DNA of 64,000 nt from Quillaja saponaria (GCA_029379385.1 CM055608.1:23806350-23870349), one strand, 5' to 3'; counted from the stretch's first letter, positions 39,851 to 52,973 are shown. Translations and numbers: made by a program. The notes: generated by a model not told the origin, from the letters alone.

Positions 39851-40301
39851 ATGGCTTACCGTTTCATGCTCCTCCTTGCTCTTCTTTTTGTTACCACAAC
39901 CTCATCCCATGGCAGCTTCATTATAAATGGAACCGCTATATATAGCTGAAGTTGAAGTATTTGGCCACCTTCATTGCTCCAACAATGGAAAATTTGTTAA
40001 CACCAATACCCCTGTCTTGGCCGGAGTGAACGTAACATTGGTTAGTAATGGTGGAACCACAATCCTTGGCCAAGCTCTGACAGATACATATGGATTTTTT
40101 GAGGTAGTCTTGGATATTGTAGATGGTGTACTTTTTGAGCCATCTATAAGTGAAATCCGTGTAAGACTTCCTGTAGCCAATTGTGCCCTTTTGCCTCCCA
40201 CCGGAAACCTTAAATCCGCGATTAGCCTTGTTGGTGTAGTTCAGTCTGATGTGGGGGCTGTTGCCCAGTTTACAACTGGATCGTTCTCTATTGTAATTTG
40301 A
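39851..40301 (+). pseudogene. Phylloplanin-like gene, copy B, frameshifted
   Basis: Paralogue of the gene at 21,437. The leader (MAYRFMLLLALLFV...) is nearly the same as in copy A. At 39,937-39,944 a TA run is 4 bases longer than the matching ATT codon region of copy A. This shifts the frame, and translation from 39,851 ends at TGA 39,947-39,949 after 32 codons. The shifted frame then stays open to TGA at 40,299-40,301 and reads a full mature domain (HCSNNG, LAGVNV, LTDTYGFF, VANCALL). An ATG at 39,927 could give 124 residues without a signal peptide. The mature domain is only roughly 60 percent identical to copy A by eye. It lacks two of the four cysteines: the LVCNG Cys is Ser, and the STC Cys region reads SIS. 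Apart from the one indel the frame is undamaged, so the break is recent, or is an allele or assembly error. Confidence 0.8.
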
Positions 40302-41555
40302 TTGTGGTACTGGGAACTTGGGTGAATTTCATATACTACAAATAAAAGACAAACTAATTAACATTTAAAAATGTCAATTATTTAGTTTGTTATAGTCCAT
40401 CTTATTTTCATTTTGAAGTTGTTCTGTCTAATAATATTACAAAATAACTAATAAAAGTTCTTCACTCAGTTTTAGTGTATTACTTTTAAAATACTTAGCC
40501 AATTAGTATTTGATCTGTTTCTGAAAGTTAAAAGTAAAACAAATGAAAATGAGATGAGAACGCACCTCTTCTATTAATAGATAGAAATTATTACTTGATC
40601 CACTGTCACTATATAAATATGTGCATTGTAAATAAATAAGATTATGATATATCAACGAATTTGATCCTATCACTTTCTGTAAGAATTTGATAAATTGACA
40701 GTATATCAAATATTAATTTTTATAAAATAAAATTCATAACTAAAGTGTTGTGCTACACCGTCATTGCAAATATGCCGAGAAAGTATGTGGACATACCTAA
40801 TGAAAATTATTTGATATGATCATCTCAATTATTAGTTACAAGATTCTGATAATGTTCTACTAACAACTATTAAAAAAATTGCTGCATGTTTTGTATATAA
40901 AACATGTTACAATTATAATATATATCAATCAAATCAAAATAAACTATATCAACATTCAAAAGAGAAAAAAAAAACCTACAATTTGCATCATATGATATCG
41001 ATACAAGGATATGAGCTAAATTTTAATATGAATTGGCCTGAGAAAATAATGATTATGATAGTATAGCTACAATAACTGAAAAATAAAGATTAAATAATAT
41101 ATATCATAAGCAAGTACAAAGTAAAAAATAAATAAATAAATAATGCATGATTGTGATGAAATACTTATGCAAGTGACATCTCTAAAGTTGTCTAAGGTCC
41201 TTTTTCTTGATTTTATCCTAAGCTGCCGCATAGTGCAATATAATTTTAACAATATTCAGAGAACTAAATAAATTATGATAAATCCCCCCAAAAACAATAC
41301 ATTTAATATTTGATACAATGTAAGTATATTTAACTTTTATATTATTAGTAGATAAAAGAATAACATTTGTCATTAACACTAATTATTACTTTTATTTTAA
41401 TCAAGTGACTTGATGTGTTCTAATCTTATTTATTAACAATACTCAACTCAATTCAACTAAGCTTTAAATCTCAAACTAATTAGGGTCGACTATATATGAA
41501 TATTTTTTTGCTATTTGCATCTATCCAAGACATCGTTTTCAGTAATTCCTAAAGC
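40302..41555. other. AT-rich spacer to the right of the array
   Basis: Unique DNA with no counterpart in the duplicated units. I see no gene, element end or structured RNA. The short open frames on both strands are what AT-rich DNA gives by chance. Confidence 0.5.
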
Positions 41556-42560
41556 AATCATATATATTCTTCTCTACCCCATCTAATACCTACCACCTGC
41601 ACCAAGTCAACTTTCCTAACGACGACGTCTACTGGCCTCGTTGGATATGTCAAAACCAATGTAAGTTGTTCTCCCTCATTTTCACTTTGATTGGTGTTAC
41701 CTCAACCTTCCTACATATCTCCTCATTTCATGTTACTTTTGTATGTGCACTCATCCATCTCAACATTCGCATTTTAGCCATTCCCATCTTATGCGATTGT
41801 TGTTCCTTAATTGCCCAACATATAGAACCATACAACAAGTCATTCTCACTGCGGTCCTATAAAATTTTTCTTTGAATCTATTTAGGATTTTAGGATCACA
41901 TAAAACTCCCAATACACTTTGCCACTTCATCCACCATGTCTTAATTCTATGGTTCACTCATACTCAATTACGCCATCTTTTTGTATAAATGACACATCTT
42001 TTATTGGGTTGCCTGGTCATCCACAGTTAATTCAGTCAAGTCTCCTAGTGTGAGTAAAATAGCACTCTAAATAATCGATTTTTGTTCGACTCAATCTAAG
42101 ACCTTTAGATTTTAATGCGTGCTTCCATAATTTTAGTTTATTATGTAGACCTTCTCTAGTTTCGTCTACTAACACAATGTCATTGGAAAACAGCATACAC
42201 ACTGAACACTATCCTGAATGGCATAAGTTCGTCCATGACTAAAGCAAATAGGCAGGGGCTTATGGCTGATCTTGGTGAAGACCTATTATGATTGGAAACT
42301 CTCTAGTTATACCATCTACGGTCCACACCTTAATCATTACTCCCTCATATATATCCTCAATAATTACTACATATTTAATTAGAACTTTTTTCTTATCAAG
42401 AACCTATCATAGAATTTGTCTCAACACCTTATCATATGTTTTTTTAAGATCAATAAAGACCATATGAAATTTTTTTATTTTCATAGCTTGTTGAATTTCT
42501 TTATTCCGTCACCATTGGTGATTCATGTTTTTTACTTTCTTGTAGTGTAATAAGCCCAAT
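41556..42560 (-). mobile_element. RTE-type LINE reverse-transcriptase remnant
   Basis: Minus-strand translation in shifting frames gives, from right to left, HMVFIDLKKTYDKV (about 42,427-42,470), MYEGVMIKVWTVDG then GLHQ (about 42,260-42,360), FSNDIVLVDETREG (about 42,140-42,190), SKGLRLSRTK, and GKFYRTAVR-like C-terminal sequence (about 41,850-41,900). These are the ordered blocks of plant RTE-clade non-LTR retrotransposons. The catalytic FADD box reads FSND here. Many stops and frameshifts are present, so it is dead. Confidence 0.75.
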
Positions 42561-42684
42561 GCACCATTCGGGTCGGTGGGCATGGATGCAATTGAGAAAT
42601 GATCATTATTCATTACCATCAATACAGGAACTAATTATTTTATTCAAATCTTAAAAGTGAGTTAGAACTACCAACCATTAAGGC

Positions 42685-42756
42685 TTAAATTCTTGAATAC
42701 TTTCGTATTCGCCCTTCATTTTAAATTCTTGAATACTTTCGTATTCGCCCTTCATT
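42685..42756 (+). repeat. Perfect 36-bp tandem duplication
   Basis: The block starting TTAAATTCTTGAATAC occurs twice back to back (42,685-42,720 and 42,721-42,756) with no mismatch, so it is a recent duplication. It lies in non-coding DNA. Confidence 0.9.
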
Positions 42757-42813
42757 TTGTGTGAAACAGCTTTTAAGATCCACCAACTCAGTCCTCACTT
42801 AGGGTCTATTTAG

Positions 42814-42844
<31 letters not shown>

Positions 42845-43500
42845 AGGAGAGGGGAGCAGTAAAAAGAAATTGAGAAGAGTACAAAGAAAAATGATACTTA
42901 ACTTTAGTCATATTTGGAAATTTAAAAAAATAAAATAAAAAAAGAAAAGTGAAAATAATACATTTCTTCTTTGTGAGTTGAAGAAAAATGAAAAAAGATT
43001 ATATATTATTACTTAATTTTAAGATTAAGCTCTTAAAATGTTTTATTTAGATATTAATAAATATTTAATAAAAATAATAAAGATATATTATTCATAATAT
43101 ATAAAATTATAATATACAGTGTCCTCTACTTCCAAATCCTAACTCTAAAAGAACTAAAATAGTGGATTGTGAAGAAAATTAAAAAAATTAGTTTTGAAAA
43201 GATATATTCCTCTTCTTCCTTTAATAAAAATTTTAAAAAATAAATAAACTCCAAACAAATAATACATACCATCTACTCATTTTCTCTCCCTCCATTCACG
43301 AGTCCAAATCCGAAATATGGACCGTTAATGTCAATATCACCAAGTCCAAATTCGAAACTGCTGGAGAGCAGTGGGACAAAACGCAGCTATTTCCTTCTCC
43401 AATGAGTCAAAAATAATAGGCCCACTTGTAATTATTTTATTTTTCAGTTAGGGTTAATTTTAAATGTGGTTCATCCAAGAATTATATGACTGCTGGGCAT
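42757..43500. other. Spacer with a long poly(A) run
   Basis: A run of about 29 A begins near 42,812, followed by a GAGAGGAGAGGGGAG stretch. Otherwise AT-rich, with no gene recognised. It lies beyond the 3' end of PAG1. Confidence 0.5.
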
Positions 43501-43759
43501 GACACTTACCAATAATTGCAGAGATCCATGGATAGTACGAGTTGGAAAGCGACGCAACAAGAAAAAGAATCGCGAGTTTATCACAGTAAACATATTCCGC
43601 TACAGGCAAGGGATAGGGAAAAAAACTTACAAATAGATGTAAGGACCATGAAGGACGAAAATACATTTGATGGAGACATTATATATTCTGAAGTAGTTCC
43701 AAATACTCTCGTAAAGTTTCGTGAAATACAGCCATTGAAAAAATTAAGAGTTAACCCCA
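43500..43759 (-). other. Probable 3' UTR of PAG1
   Basis: Sequence directly downstream of the PAG1 stop on the minus strand. A plus-strand 92-codon frame here (43,516-43,794) runs antisense over the last exon and has no family features, so I treat it as chance. Confidence 0.45.
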
Positions 43760-46700
43760 CTAATCTGCATCCATTTCTTCAAGAGCTGCTTTAGCTGCTG
43801 CTTTGGCCTCCTCGAAAAGATCATCCGGAACCTGGGAAAGTGAATTATGAATAATTAATGGGGCATATGTATACCAACAGAATGCCAAGCAATATGGTCG
43901 CAAAGAAAAGTATAAGCATATAAATAACACAAGAGGCCAAAAGTCGATTAGCCAAATATTTTAGAAGGAAATCCCCAACCAGAAAGACTGGCCAGATGTG
44001 TGAAAGAGGTTTAGAACCATTCAATGCAAAATCTGAAAAGATGTCTTCAAGAAAGAAGTAAAAGTTTGACAGAAATTATAGAAAACCTATAATTCCAGTA
44101 TTGGCATATCGAGCAGCATAGTTTCTAGATCTGTACTCCAACATATAATAACGGTTTCATGAAACATAAACATTTTATCTTACTTTTATTCCTTTTAACT
44201 CTTTTCAAGAAGTGACAGATTCAGCATGCAATGCAATGGCATATCTAGAAGTACCACATTTGGGCATGCATATCCAGAAGAAAATATTTAACAAGCATGC
44301 AATTGCATATGTGCAACTGTGCAAGCAGGTGACAATAGCATACATGTCATTGTATGATATCCAGATCGATCCTGTAATTGGATTTAGTTCAAAAGCGGCT
44401 GTAGAAAAGAGCACTAGAAAACCTTGGTTTGCAAAAGCAACATCACATTCTGAAATCAATTAGAGATACAGAGCGTGCCACTCCATTAATCAAATTTGAA
44501 AACCAGATGGTCAAATAATGTATAGCACAATATTAAAAATATTTACTCTTTTTTCTTTTTCTACGAGGATTCCTTGTCCTCCCTTCCAGTAACTTCTCTC
44601 TTCTAAATAACATTTCTTTTCTTACAAAGAAAAAAAAGAAAAAAGAAAAGTGTGCTACAATTTTCAAGCTGAATGATTAAAGAATAATCCAACTCCATTT
44701 TACATGTTACCTGCTTCAAGCCCCTTCCTCCCCAATCCTCCTCACCCCAAAAGAAAAAGGAAAAGGAAAACGAAACTGAAAAAACCGAGGGGTCAAGTTT
44801 GATTCAATCTGATTTTATATATGACATAAATCCTCAGCTAACTTAAAGTAAATTACAAGAAAAGAAAAAAGAGGAAAATTCAAACTAACAGTCATTACAG
44901 AAAATTGAGTTTAGAATATGAGGGTTGCCATTCACAGAAGTTTGCATACCTTCTGATGCTGGCGGTTTGATTCATCACATACCCAGCTCATTTCTAACTC
45001 AAAATCTTTATCCTTTGCCTCATCATGGACACCATAAATACTGCTTGGCATTAAAATCAGTATGTAAGTCTTTCGAAACAATTTGGATTAAGCATTTGAC
45101 AGATGGATCATAGACAGTACCAGAATCCCCAAATAAAAGAGTAACATCAAAAAAAATCATAAATCATTGCCAAAAAATATGTATCCAAACAATTCCTTAA
45201 CTAAATTAGTTAGCCGTACAAATTTCATATATAAATACTTCAACGCCGGAGTCTTGCTGCAGTACATGTCATAAGCCTAACAGATGTGTACAGATACCCA
45301 TACTAGAGGTGAAGAAAGGATTATAATTTATAACTAATTTTCACAAGGGTGCTGCTACAGACAGAACAAGCATGCAGCAAATGCAGCCACTGGCCAATCT
45401 CCTAGTTTTCTTGTCCAGTTATCCTAATGTCTGTTATTATCTTTTTCTTATGTGTAACTTACTTCAAACAACTGTTATGTTAGAACAATTAAAAGCTGCC
45501 TAGAATCCATTATTTCCATTTACTAACCACAAGACGCTCCTGCCCTTGTTAACAAACAGTCCAGACATCCACAGCTAACTTTCTAGTATTAAGTATCTTA
45601 ATTATGAATTTAAAATGAAAAGCAAATGACATATATCAAATTTACAAATTCTGTAGTTCAACATACCACATAGAGAAACAAAAAGGAGATAAGATAACTT
45701 GATACTTGATATGATACTACTTACATCTTGGCTACCTCAATAACCCCTTGTCGACAAGTCATTTCAGAAAGTTTTAGCTTTTCAATCTCTCTGCCAAAAA
45801 CAAGTTAAATAAATTAGTACCATCACCTAAAAATTTCTGCAAGGCACATAACGAAGATCACTTTTGACTAGGACCAAACTTTTGAACAAAGTGGCATACT
45901 TACTAATCTTCCATCATTAAAATCTTAAACTAGTAATTTACAAATGCCTATGCAGTGCACATGCCAAGACCAGACTCACAAGTATTCATTTTCTTCTTTT
46001 TCATCTGTACAAGCAACTAATGAGTACAGATTTAATGATTGATAGAGCATCCAAAACACAATAATCATCTATGGGCATATGAAGCACATAACCCATAATA
46101 GAGCTCTACACGCAACAATTTAAGCTTTTTCTAAACATGACAGGCACATTACCATTGAATATGTGATTATCCAGCTTTGTTCAGCTATTGTTATCAAACT
46201 TTCACCTCAATGCCCCTAAAAAAGAAGAGGAAGTGGGCAACTCCAGGCATGTCCCACCCAGACAAAAACTTGCACTCTTAGGTTCTTCAGTTTAACAGTT
46301 TCCGAAGCATTACTAACCCCATCTCTCATGCACTACCCTCTGAATCTTAAACTGATTTTCTAAGCATGTAAAATAAAATGAAAGATGCAACATAATCCAG
46401 CTTCATACTACATAATAAAACTTTTGATACAAAGTTATTTAATTGTTAAAAGAAAATATAATCAATTTTCTAAATGCAAACATCATAAGAAGTTTTGTGC
46501 ATTATGAACCCACTCGTCTCAGTATCCATTAGATGATTAGACCTAGAGATGGAAAATCAGATAAACTGAAGCATCAAGGAGTGAGGCAGCTTGGAGCAAC
46601 ACAGGTTCAGATGCAAATTTTAAATTTTAAATTTTAAATTTTAACTACAGAAAGTTTCTCATCACAAACTAATGAACTAGAATTGTGATAGTCACAAGAG

Positions 46701-49700
46701 TCTGTTCAGTGTGTTAAAGCAGTCAACACAAGGATGATTATTGTCTTTGTTGGGTTCAGGAGCATAATTTATAAAATATAAGGACCTATATTGTATCAGT
46801 ATGACACTAAAATTAATCCACACTTACGTTTTAGCAGCCTGCCTGCCCTTGCCAATTGCAGCACCAAAGTACCTCTAGGACAAATGCAAAAACCACCATA
46901 TCAGTACATATATTTTTGAAACTAAATTAACTAGTAAAACTACTTGATTAACAACTCCCAAGCTAGGAGGATCCACTACTATGCTCATAACTATGAAGAT
47001 AGAAAGATCCACTCACATAGGAAATACCGGAAGGTTCAACCATGTACAATTGAGGCCCATCTCTGTCATAGCCTCCCAAAATGACTCCACAACCAAATGG
47101 CCTGCACCATTATACTCCTCTTATTAAAGTGAAGAAAAAGAGGAAAAATACTTTAAAATTATCAGCATATGTCCATATCTCATCAAACCTGAGCCACCAA
47201 TATAGAGTACACAGGTGCACGTAACTAGCTACACGTTCAGCAAGTTCCTTAACAGGAATAGGCTCACCATACACACTGCAGAAACAATCCAGGGTAAACT
47301 TAAAAACAAACATGTAATGATAATTCAAGTAATTAAAAAACTCTTGTCTACTTGGATTTACAATTAACAATATGCCAAAAGCAATACACACAACAACTAT
47401 GTTTGGATTTCATTGTAATGAACGGTTATATGGACCAATTCTTGTAAATCAATTGAATAGTTTAGTCTCTAGGCACCATATTGCAACTTGAGACTATGGT
47501 AATTTTCACCCAAAAAAAAAAAAATCTAATTTCCTTTATTTGATTATTTAATCAAAGATTCACGAACAATACTTCACTCATTCATTATCCCCTTTTCTTA
47601 CAGTGAATGTAGTCATGTCATTTACGTGAAAATCAATAGAGCTGGATGTGCAGCTCCTAAAAAGAACACACATTCACATACATATGTTACATCTAAATGT
47701 ACAATACAATTTCATAGTGATCCCAAATAATTCAAATATTTGAAAAATAAAAACAGTAAAAAGATGGGTTGGCACCACCAAACCAGTATATATTCTTATT
47801 CTTGAGTTGCAAAGGTCCAGGGTTTCAAAGTCGAGCTGAGAATTGTTATTGTAATATTTCAAAATGTCTACCAATCCTGAATTTCACTTCCATGCATCCA
47901 AGTCTATTCAAGGCCCAAGCACTCTTAAAAGAAAAAACTTTGCAACTGCATCACTTGTCTTTTTCTTTTTTGTTTTCTGTTTTTCCCTGTTTTATGCTTT
48001 TCTCGGTTGAAAGTTACCACTATTTTCTCCTGCTTCTCCTTGTTCAATATTACATATTCTGAATTAGAGAAATATTTTTTTCCAGAGAATTTGTATTAAT
48101 TAGACAAAGACTCTTAAAGGGTCAATCTTAAGTCCTTGTATGAATAGACTGCAAGTCAGACTTCTTTTGCAAAACCAGGAGAATTTTTTGTAGATTTTCT
48201 GGAGTTTAAAGATTCTGAACTGTTGCTAATTCCTTTTTTCTGTTTTCAAGGTTTCACTTTTGAAGTAATTTTTTTTATGTATACCTATTTGAATCGCCTT
48301 GGTCATTTATTGATAGGGAGGTTTTACTTGATAAACTTTACCTACATTCTATGCTTGTGGTATACCAAACAAGTGAAAGAAGAGAAGAAACAGAGAAAAA
48401 CAAATAACATCATCTGCACAGTAAGAGCAATTGAGGGAGACACAAGGATAGATTATATTTAAATGTTACAGGAGCATAGAACAAACTTTTCATAGTTAGT
48501 GGCTTCAGACTTCGCCCGAGCAACGATTTGCCTCCCATCAGCTGCTAGTCCAGCTACAGCCTGAAATTGGAAGAAATTCATAAATGCGTGTAACAAATAC
48601 TAGGAACATAATACTAAGGCACTAGTAAAAATGGAGAAAAGCAACCAAACAATAAATGGACACCTTAATTACCTGAAGAGTTTCAAGTTTTAACTTACTA
48701 AAAGCAAAGAGAACACAGAAAACAGTTCAACCTCACTGCTTTAGATATAAAATACTCTTCAACACATATATAACGATCTTAATTTAAGGTCAGAACATAT
48801 GAAAAAGGGCAATGAAAACCTCCACTTCCCATGAAATTTAAAATTGATCAACTGGAGCTAGATAATGAAATTTTACATTTAGAATTATGAGACTCTCTCA
48901 TCCCCTTTTCTGCACCAATCTTCACTTATTCACTTCCATGATCTGATTTAACAAAGTTGAATCTTGCTCTTATTCCACGCAATAATAAGCTAGGAAATCA
49001 TTTCAGTCTGTTCAGACTCTTGCAACAATTAAAGATGATTCTCTACATATCACCATAACAATTCAGCATTAACTATTTTCTTCTTAATATTTTATAAGAA
49101 TTATATTCACACATATAAGTCCCATGTATCCTCCTACATGTATCAGAAAATTTTCTTTTTTACTGATTAGATCTCTTTTCTGTAAAAGATAGAATAACAA
49201 GATGTCAAAGCAGAATAAATAAGAAATGGCATATTACCATGCCCGAGTGGCGATGAACAGAATGAATCCTTCTATTGGAACCCGAGAGCATCATCTTTGA
49301 GGCAATAAGTTTCTCCACGCCCTAAAACCGCAACCAAAGGTTAAAATCAGCAAACCCGAGATATTGAAAGTGAGAGAGAGTGAAAGAGACTTTAGAAACT
49401 CTACCAAGACAATCCCATCTTTGCATTTGATACCAATAACAGTCCTGCAATAAAGTTTTCAATTTTAAGATCAATTTGGGTGACTACTAATACTACAACA
49501 ACAATACGACAAGAGAAACGAGGAAAAAGTATGCCCTTTATCTACAATAGATTTTCCCAAAATTGTAAAATAAATAAAGAAATAAAAATAAAAAATAAGT
49601 AAAATCCCAGATAGAGTTAGCCTCAAATTGTGCCAGACATAGCTGAAGCAAGAGTGTTCGATTCAGAGAGTCCCAGGTAATGGGTACCCAGAATCAAAAT

Positions 49701-49904
49701 CCACTGCTTGTCTAGAATTCATCCAGAGAAACAAAAGCAAAAGTAAGAAAATGTAATTTCAAATTAAGAAAAAACTGAAAACTGAATTAAAATATAGTAC
49801 CCGCTGTTATCAACGGCTTTGGCGGCGTACTCGATCTGGAAAACTCGGCCATCAGGGGAGAAAGTGGTGACTGAGAGGTCGTAACCGGTTCCGATGCTGC
49901 TCAT
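43760..49904 (-). CDS. PAG1: 20S proteasome subunit alpha type-3 (alpha-7), PAG1
   Basis: Encodes a 249-residue subunit of the outer alpha ring of the 20S proteasome, which gates the protease in cytosol and nucleus. Ten exons, read 49,801-49,904, 49,405-49,444, 49,238-49,321, 48,487-48,560, 47,189-47,275, 47,017-47,101, 46,828-46,874, 45,725-45,790, 44,950-45,040 and 43,760-43,831, sum to 750 bases with unbroken frame and GT-AG borders. The start [20 protein letters not shown] and the RVFQIEYA alpha-subunit signature (about 20-27) fix the family. [13 protein letters not shown] (about residues 129-141), [18 protein letters not shown] and the acidic tail LEEMDAD match plant PAG1 at full length. 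Being an alpha subunit, it lacks the catalytic threonine. No damage was seen; it is a normal single-copy housekeeping gene. The open frames in its introns, such as 44,205-44,463, are chance. Confidence 0.97.
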
Positions 49905-51744
49905 ACTTTAAATATTCGTTTACTTCCAAGTCTTCTTCGTCTCTTCTACTATTGCTTCGTACCTTGGTTCACTTTCGGCAGTGCGAGAAATACAAAAGGT
50001 TTGGCTTTGGCCTCAAGAAAATGGAAAAGGGAATACTAACTTCGGCTTCAGGCTAGCTGAAATAAAAACTAAATTGTGTAATTGTCGAAGTGCCCCTCCC
50101 TATTCCTAAATATTTTAATCGACTCCGAAGCATATAATTTGATTCATCGAGTCCGATTATATAATCGAATCGAGTTATTTATGTCCTGAATCATATTCTG
50201 TTAATTTGGTTCGTGTCATTGTTATATCTAATTATAACTTGATAAAATAGTATTAGTAATTAGATAATTATATTTTATGTTTTTAGGCTACGTTTGATAG
50301 ATAAGATAAGAAAATCAAATAAGATATTTCAATCAATATTTTTAAAATTGATGCTCAAATATTTAATTATATATTTTAAATATTATGCATATTAAATATT
50401 TTTTATTAATTATAAATGTTAAATACATAGTAAAATAAAAGATAATATATTAATATTTATTAAATAATAATAAAATCACATCATAAATAGCCAAATATAA
50501 TTCTTAATAGTTAATACGATAATTGCTAAATTTATTGTATTTTTCAACATTTAAGTTTTAATTTATGCATCAAATAATAAAAACAATATCAATACAAAAT
50601 ATAATTGTTTCACTAATCCTTAATATAAAATACAAATATTTTACTAGTCATGAATATAAATAATAGTTAAAAAATCAGATTCAGCTCAATCAACCTAGCA
50701 TCGGTTCTTTTAATTCTTATAGTTCTTATCGATCTTGTCTTGTCTAACCACTAAAATAGTTATGAGATTCAACTTAGTCTGATTTGTCACTGAGTGATGG
50801 CTCAACTGAATAGACCGATCGATCTGGTCCGATTTTCAATATTGATTTCAATTGTATCTGATGTAATCAAGTGTTTGGTACATTTAATTGAAATGTGATT
50901 ATTCTGTCTTAGATGAGTGATGATATTATGACAAATAAGATAAAGAAACAATTGACTAAAATATAAAATTTTCTAATGACCCAACTCCGTCACTTCTCCT
51001 CCAACCATCTTTCCTCCTCAAAAAATCTTTTTCTTTTACAAAATTAATAGTAATTTAAAAGTCAAAATTATACCCAAAAAATGATTTTTCTTTATGTATA
51101 CTCGTTTACTTCATTTCACTTGACATTAAAATGTAATTTTCTTCTTTTGTTTTTTTACGAAGAAAAATATTGAAAGTCAACATTATGCAAAAAAAAAAGG
51201 TTTACAAAAATATTATTTTAAGAATATTTTGTGTCGCAATGATTACTATGATATTTTATTAAGAATAGAAATGATCATATGTACATATATTCAACAAAAA
51301 TTAAAATTATGTTAAAAAATGTAAGAAAATAGAATAAAATTATAAACAATAAAAAGTTGACCAAAAAATTGCTATAATTCAGCTTTTATGCTGCGGGTTC
51401 TTTGTTTTACACGTCAAAGTTTAAGTTTCTCCATGTTAATTAGAAGCTAAGAATATGAAAACCCAATTCTTTTATACATAGTTTTTATAATAATATAACA
51501 ACTTGAGAACTCATTGTTTTTCATGTACGTACATTAAAATGTCTAGAGCCTTGACCTCACAATTTATGAGTATCTCTTTATTTCTTTTATGAACTTGTCT
51601 ATCCCTATATACCTGATGGCTTGAACAATTAAGTAATTGTTTTTTGAAAGTTCTTTTTTATCCTTCTCTTTTCTTACTATCAAAAATCGAGATCTTCTAC
51701 ACTAAAAACCAAAAGAAGCAAAAGATATCAAGGTACATACACTA
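49905..51744. other. PAG1 5' flank and AT-rich spacer
   Basis: The first hundred bases or so should hold the 5' UTR and promoter of PAG1 on the minus strand; I could not fix a TATA box. The remainder is AT-rich with no gene recognised. Confidence 0.4.
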
Positions 51745-51752
51745 ATAACCAA

Positions 51753-52973
51753 TAGAGATAGCAATGGGCCGGGTTCGGCCCGACCTGGACTCTATCCATT
51801 GTTTACTTATATTTATTATAGACTTGAAAATAAGATATATCTTAAATCTATTCTTTATTGGGTATATTCAGACCTAGACTCAATGGATCTGCCCATATAC
51901 CAATTTTTTTTTATTTTTTTTATAACTATGTTCTACTAATTTTATTTTTTTTAAATTTCTTTTTATAAGAAACTATGTTTTCCATAATTTTTTTAAATGA
52001 ATTGGTTTACTTAAACCACATTAAATTTTTGGTTAGTTAATATAATTTCATACTCTTATGTTTAATTAAAATGACAAAAAGGGAGCAAATTTCCACTGCT
52101 TGCTACTCCACATTCCAAATTGACAATGCAAGGTAAAATACCCAAAAAAAAATAAAATTAAATAGAATACTCGCATAAAAGAAGCTAATATTTTTTTGTT
52201 TACAATTTCAATTTATTTCTTTGCCCAAATATCCTCAAGAACCAAATATTTTAAATATTTTTTGGCTAATACATACAAATGTTGTCCCAATTTATTACTA
52301 ATTTTGTCTAATGTTATTTAGTGACATGTAATTAAAATCTTGATTACCCATAGAAATCAAATCAATTGAATGACAATGTCAACTAAAAATTTTAATGAAA
52401 GAAATAGAAAAATTAGGTAATAAATAAATTATATTATCAGGTTGATAGATATTTTAAAATTTTAACTCATGTGGCATGCATGTGCATATAGAAGTCGTTA
52501 AGTTTAACCATAAATTTTAACATTTTGGATAAATTACAAATCATGTTTAATAATACTAGTGCAATATCTTGATTCGAATATTTGATAAAAAAATAATGGT
52601 ATTAGAAATTGAGTGGTAGTTGAATGGAAGAGAAATTGATCATAGACTCATGATTTGTAAATTCTCATCAAATCATGAATTTTCAAAAGTAATCTTCCTC
52701 ATTACATTTTCAAAATCTTTAAGTTTAAAAATCAAATTCTCAAACCAAAACTATTAATACCAAATTATGTTTACATATGATAAAATTTTGATACTCAAAA
52801 TCAAAGTATAGTGATCATAATAATATAGTTATCTCAACAAAAAAAAAATCATAAAAAAATTTATCTTACACCCAGCAGGTCTAGGGTTTTGCCTAGACCC
52901 AGAACCATTAATGGACCCATTAAGGTCGGGTCAGGCCGGGCCCAACTTGGACCTGTCCTATTTGCCATCTTGA
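51753..52973. mobile_element. Non-autonomous hAT-like element with perfect 8-bp TSD
   Basis: Begins TAGAGATAGCAATGGGCCGG and ends in the inverse (GGCCGGG...TTTGCCATCTTGA). The 8-bp duplication ATAACCAA stands on both sides (51,745-51,752 and 52,974-52,981). Eight-base duplications and this TIR type are typical of plant hAT elements. The 1.2-kb interior has no transposase frame. A second GC-rich block at 52,868-52,935 (CCCAGCAGGTCTAGGG...) extends the right subterminal region. Confidence 0.85.

Larger units (their letters stand above)
21481..39895 (+). repeat. Tandem duplication unit B
   Basis: Second copy of the unit starting at base 1; base 21,905 aligns with base 1. It is shorter, at about 18.4 kb against about 21.5 kb, because its CACTA 1 is internally deleted. 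A nested solo LTR at 33,916 partly makes up the difference. Confidence 0.85.

Noticed and set aside
43516..43794. 92-codon plus-strand frame
   Set aside because: Antisense to the last exon and 3' UTR of PAG1, with no recognisable domain.
44205..44463. Overlapping frames of 84 and 83 codons on both strands
   Set aside because: They lie inside PAG1 intron 9. Mirror-image open frames on both strands argue for chance.
47110..47391. 93-codon minus-strand frame containing [16 protein letters not shown]
   Set aside because: This is PAG1 exon 5 read through into both flanking introns, not a separate gene.
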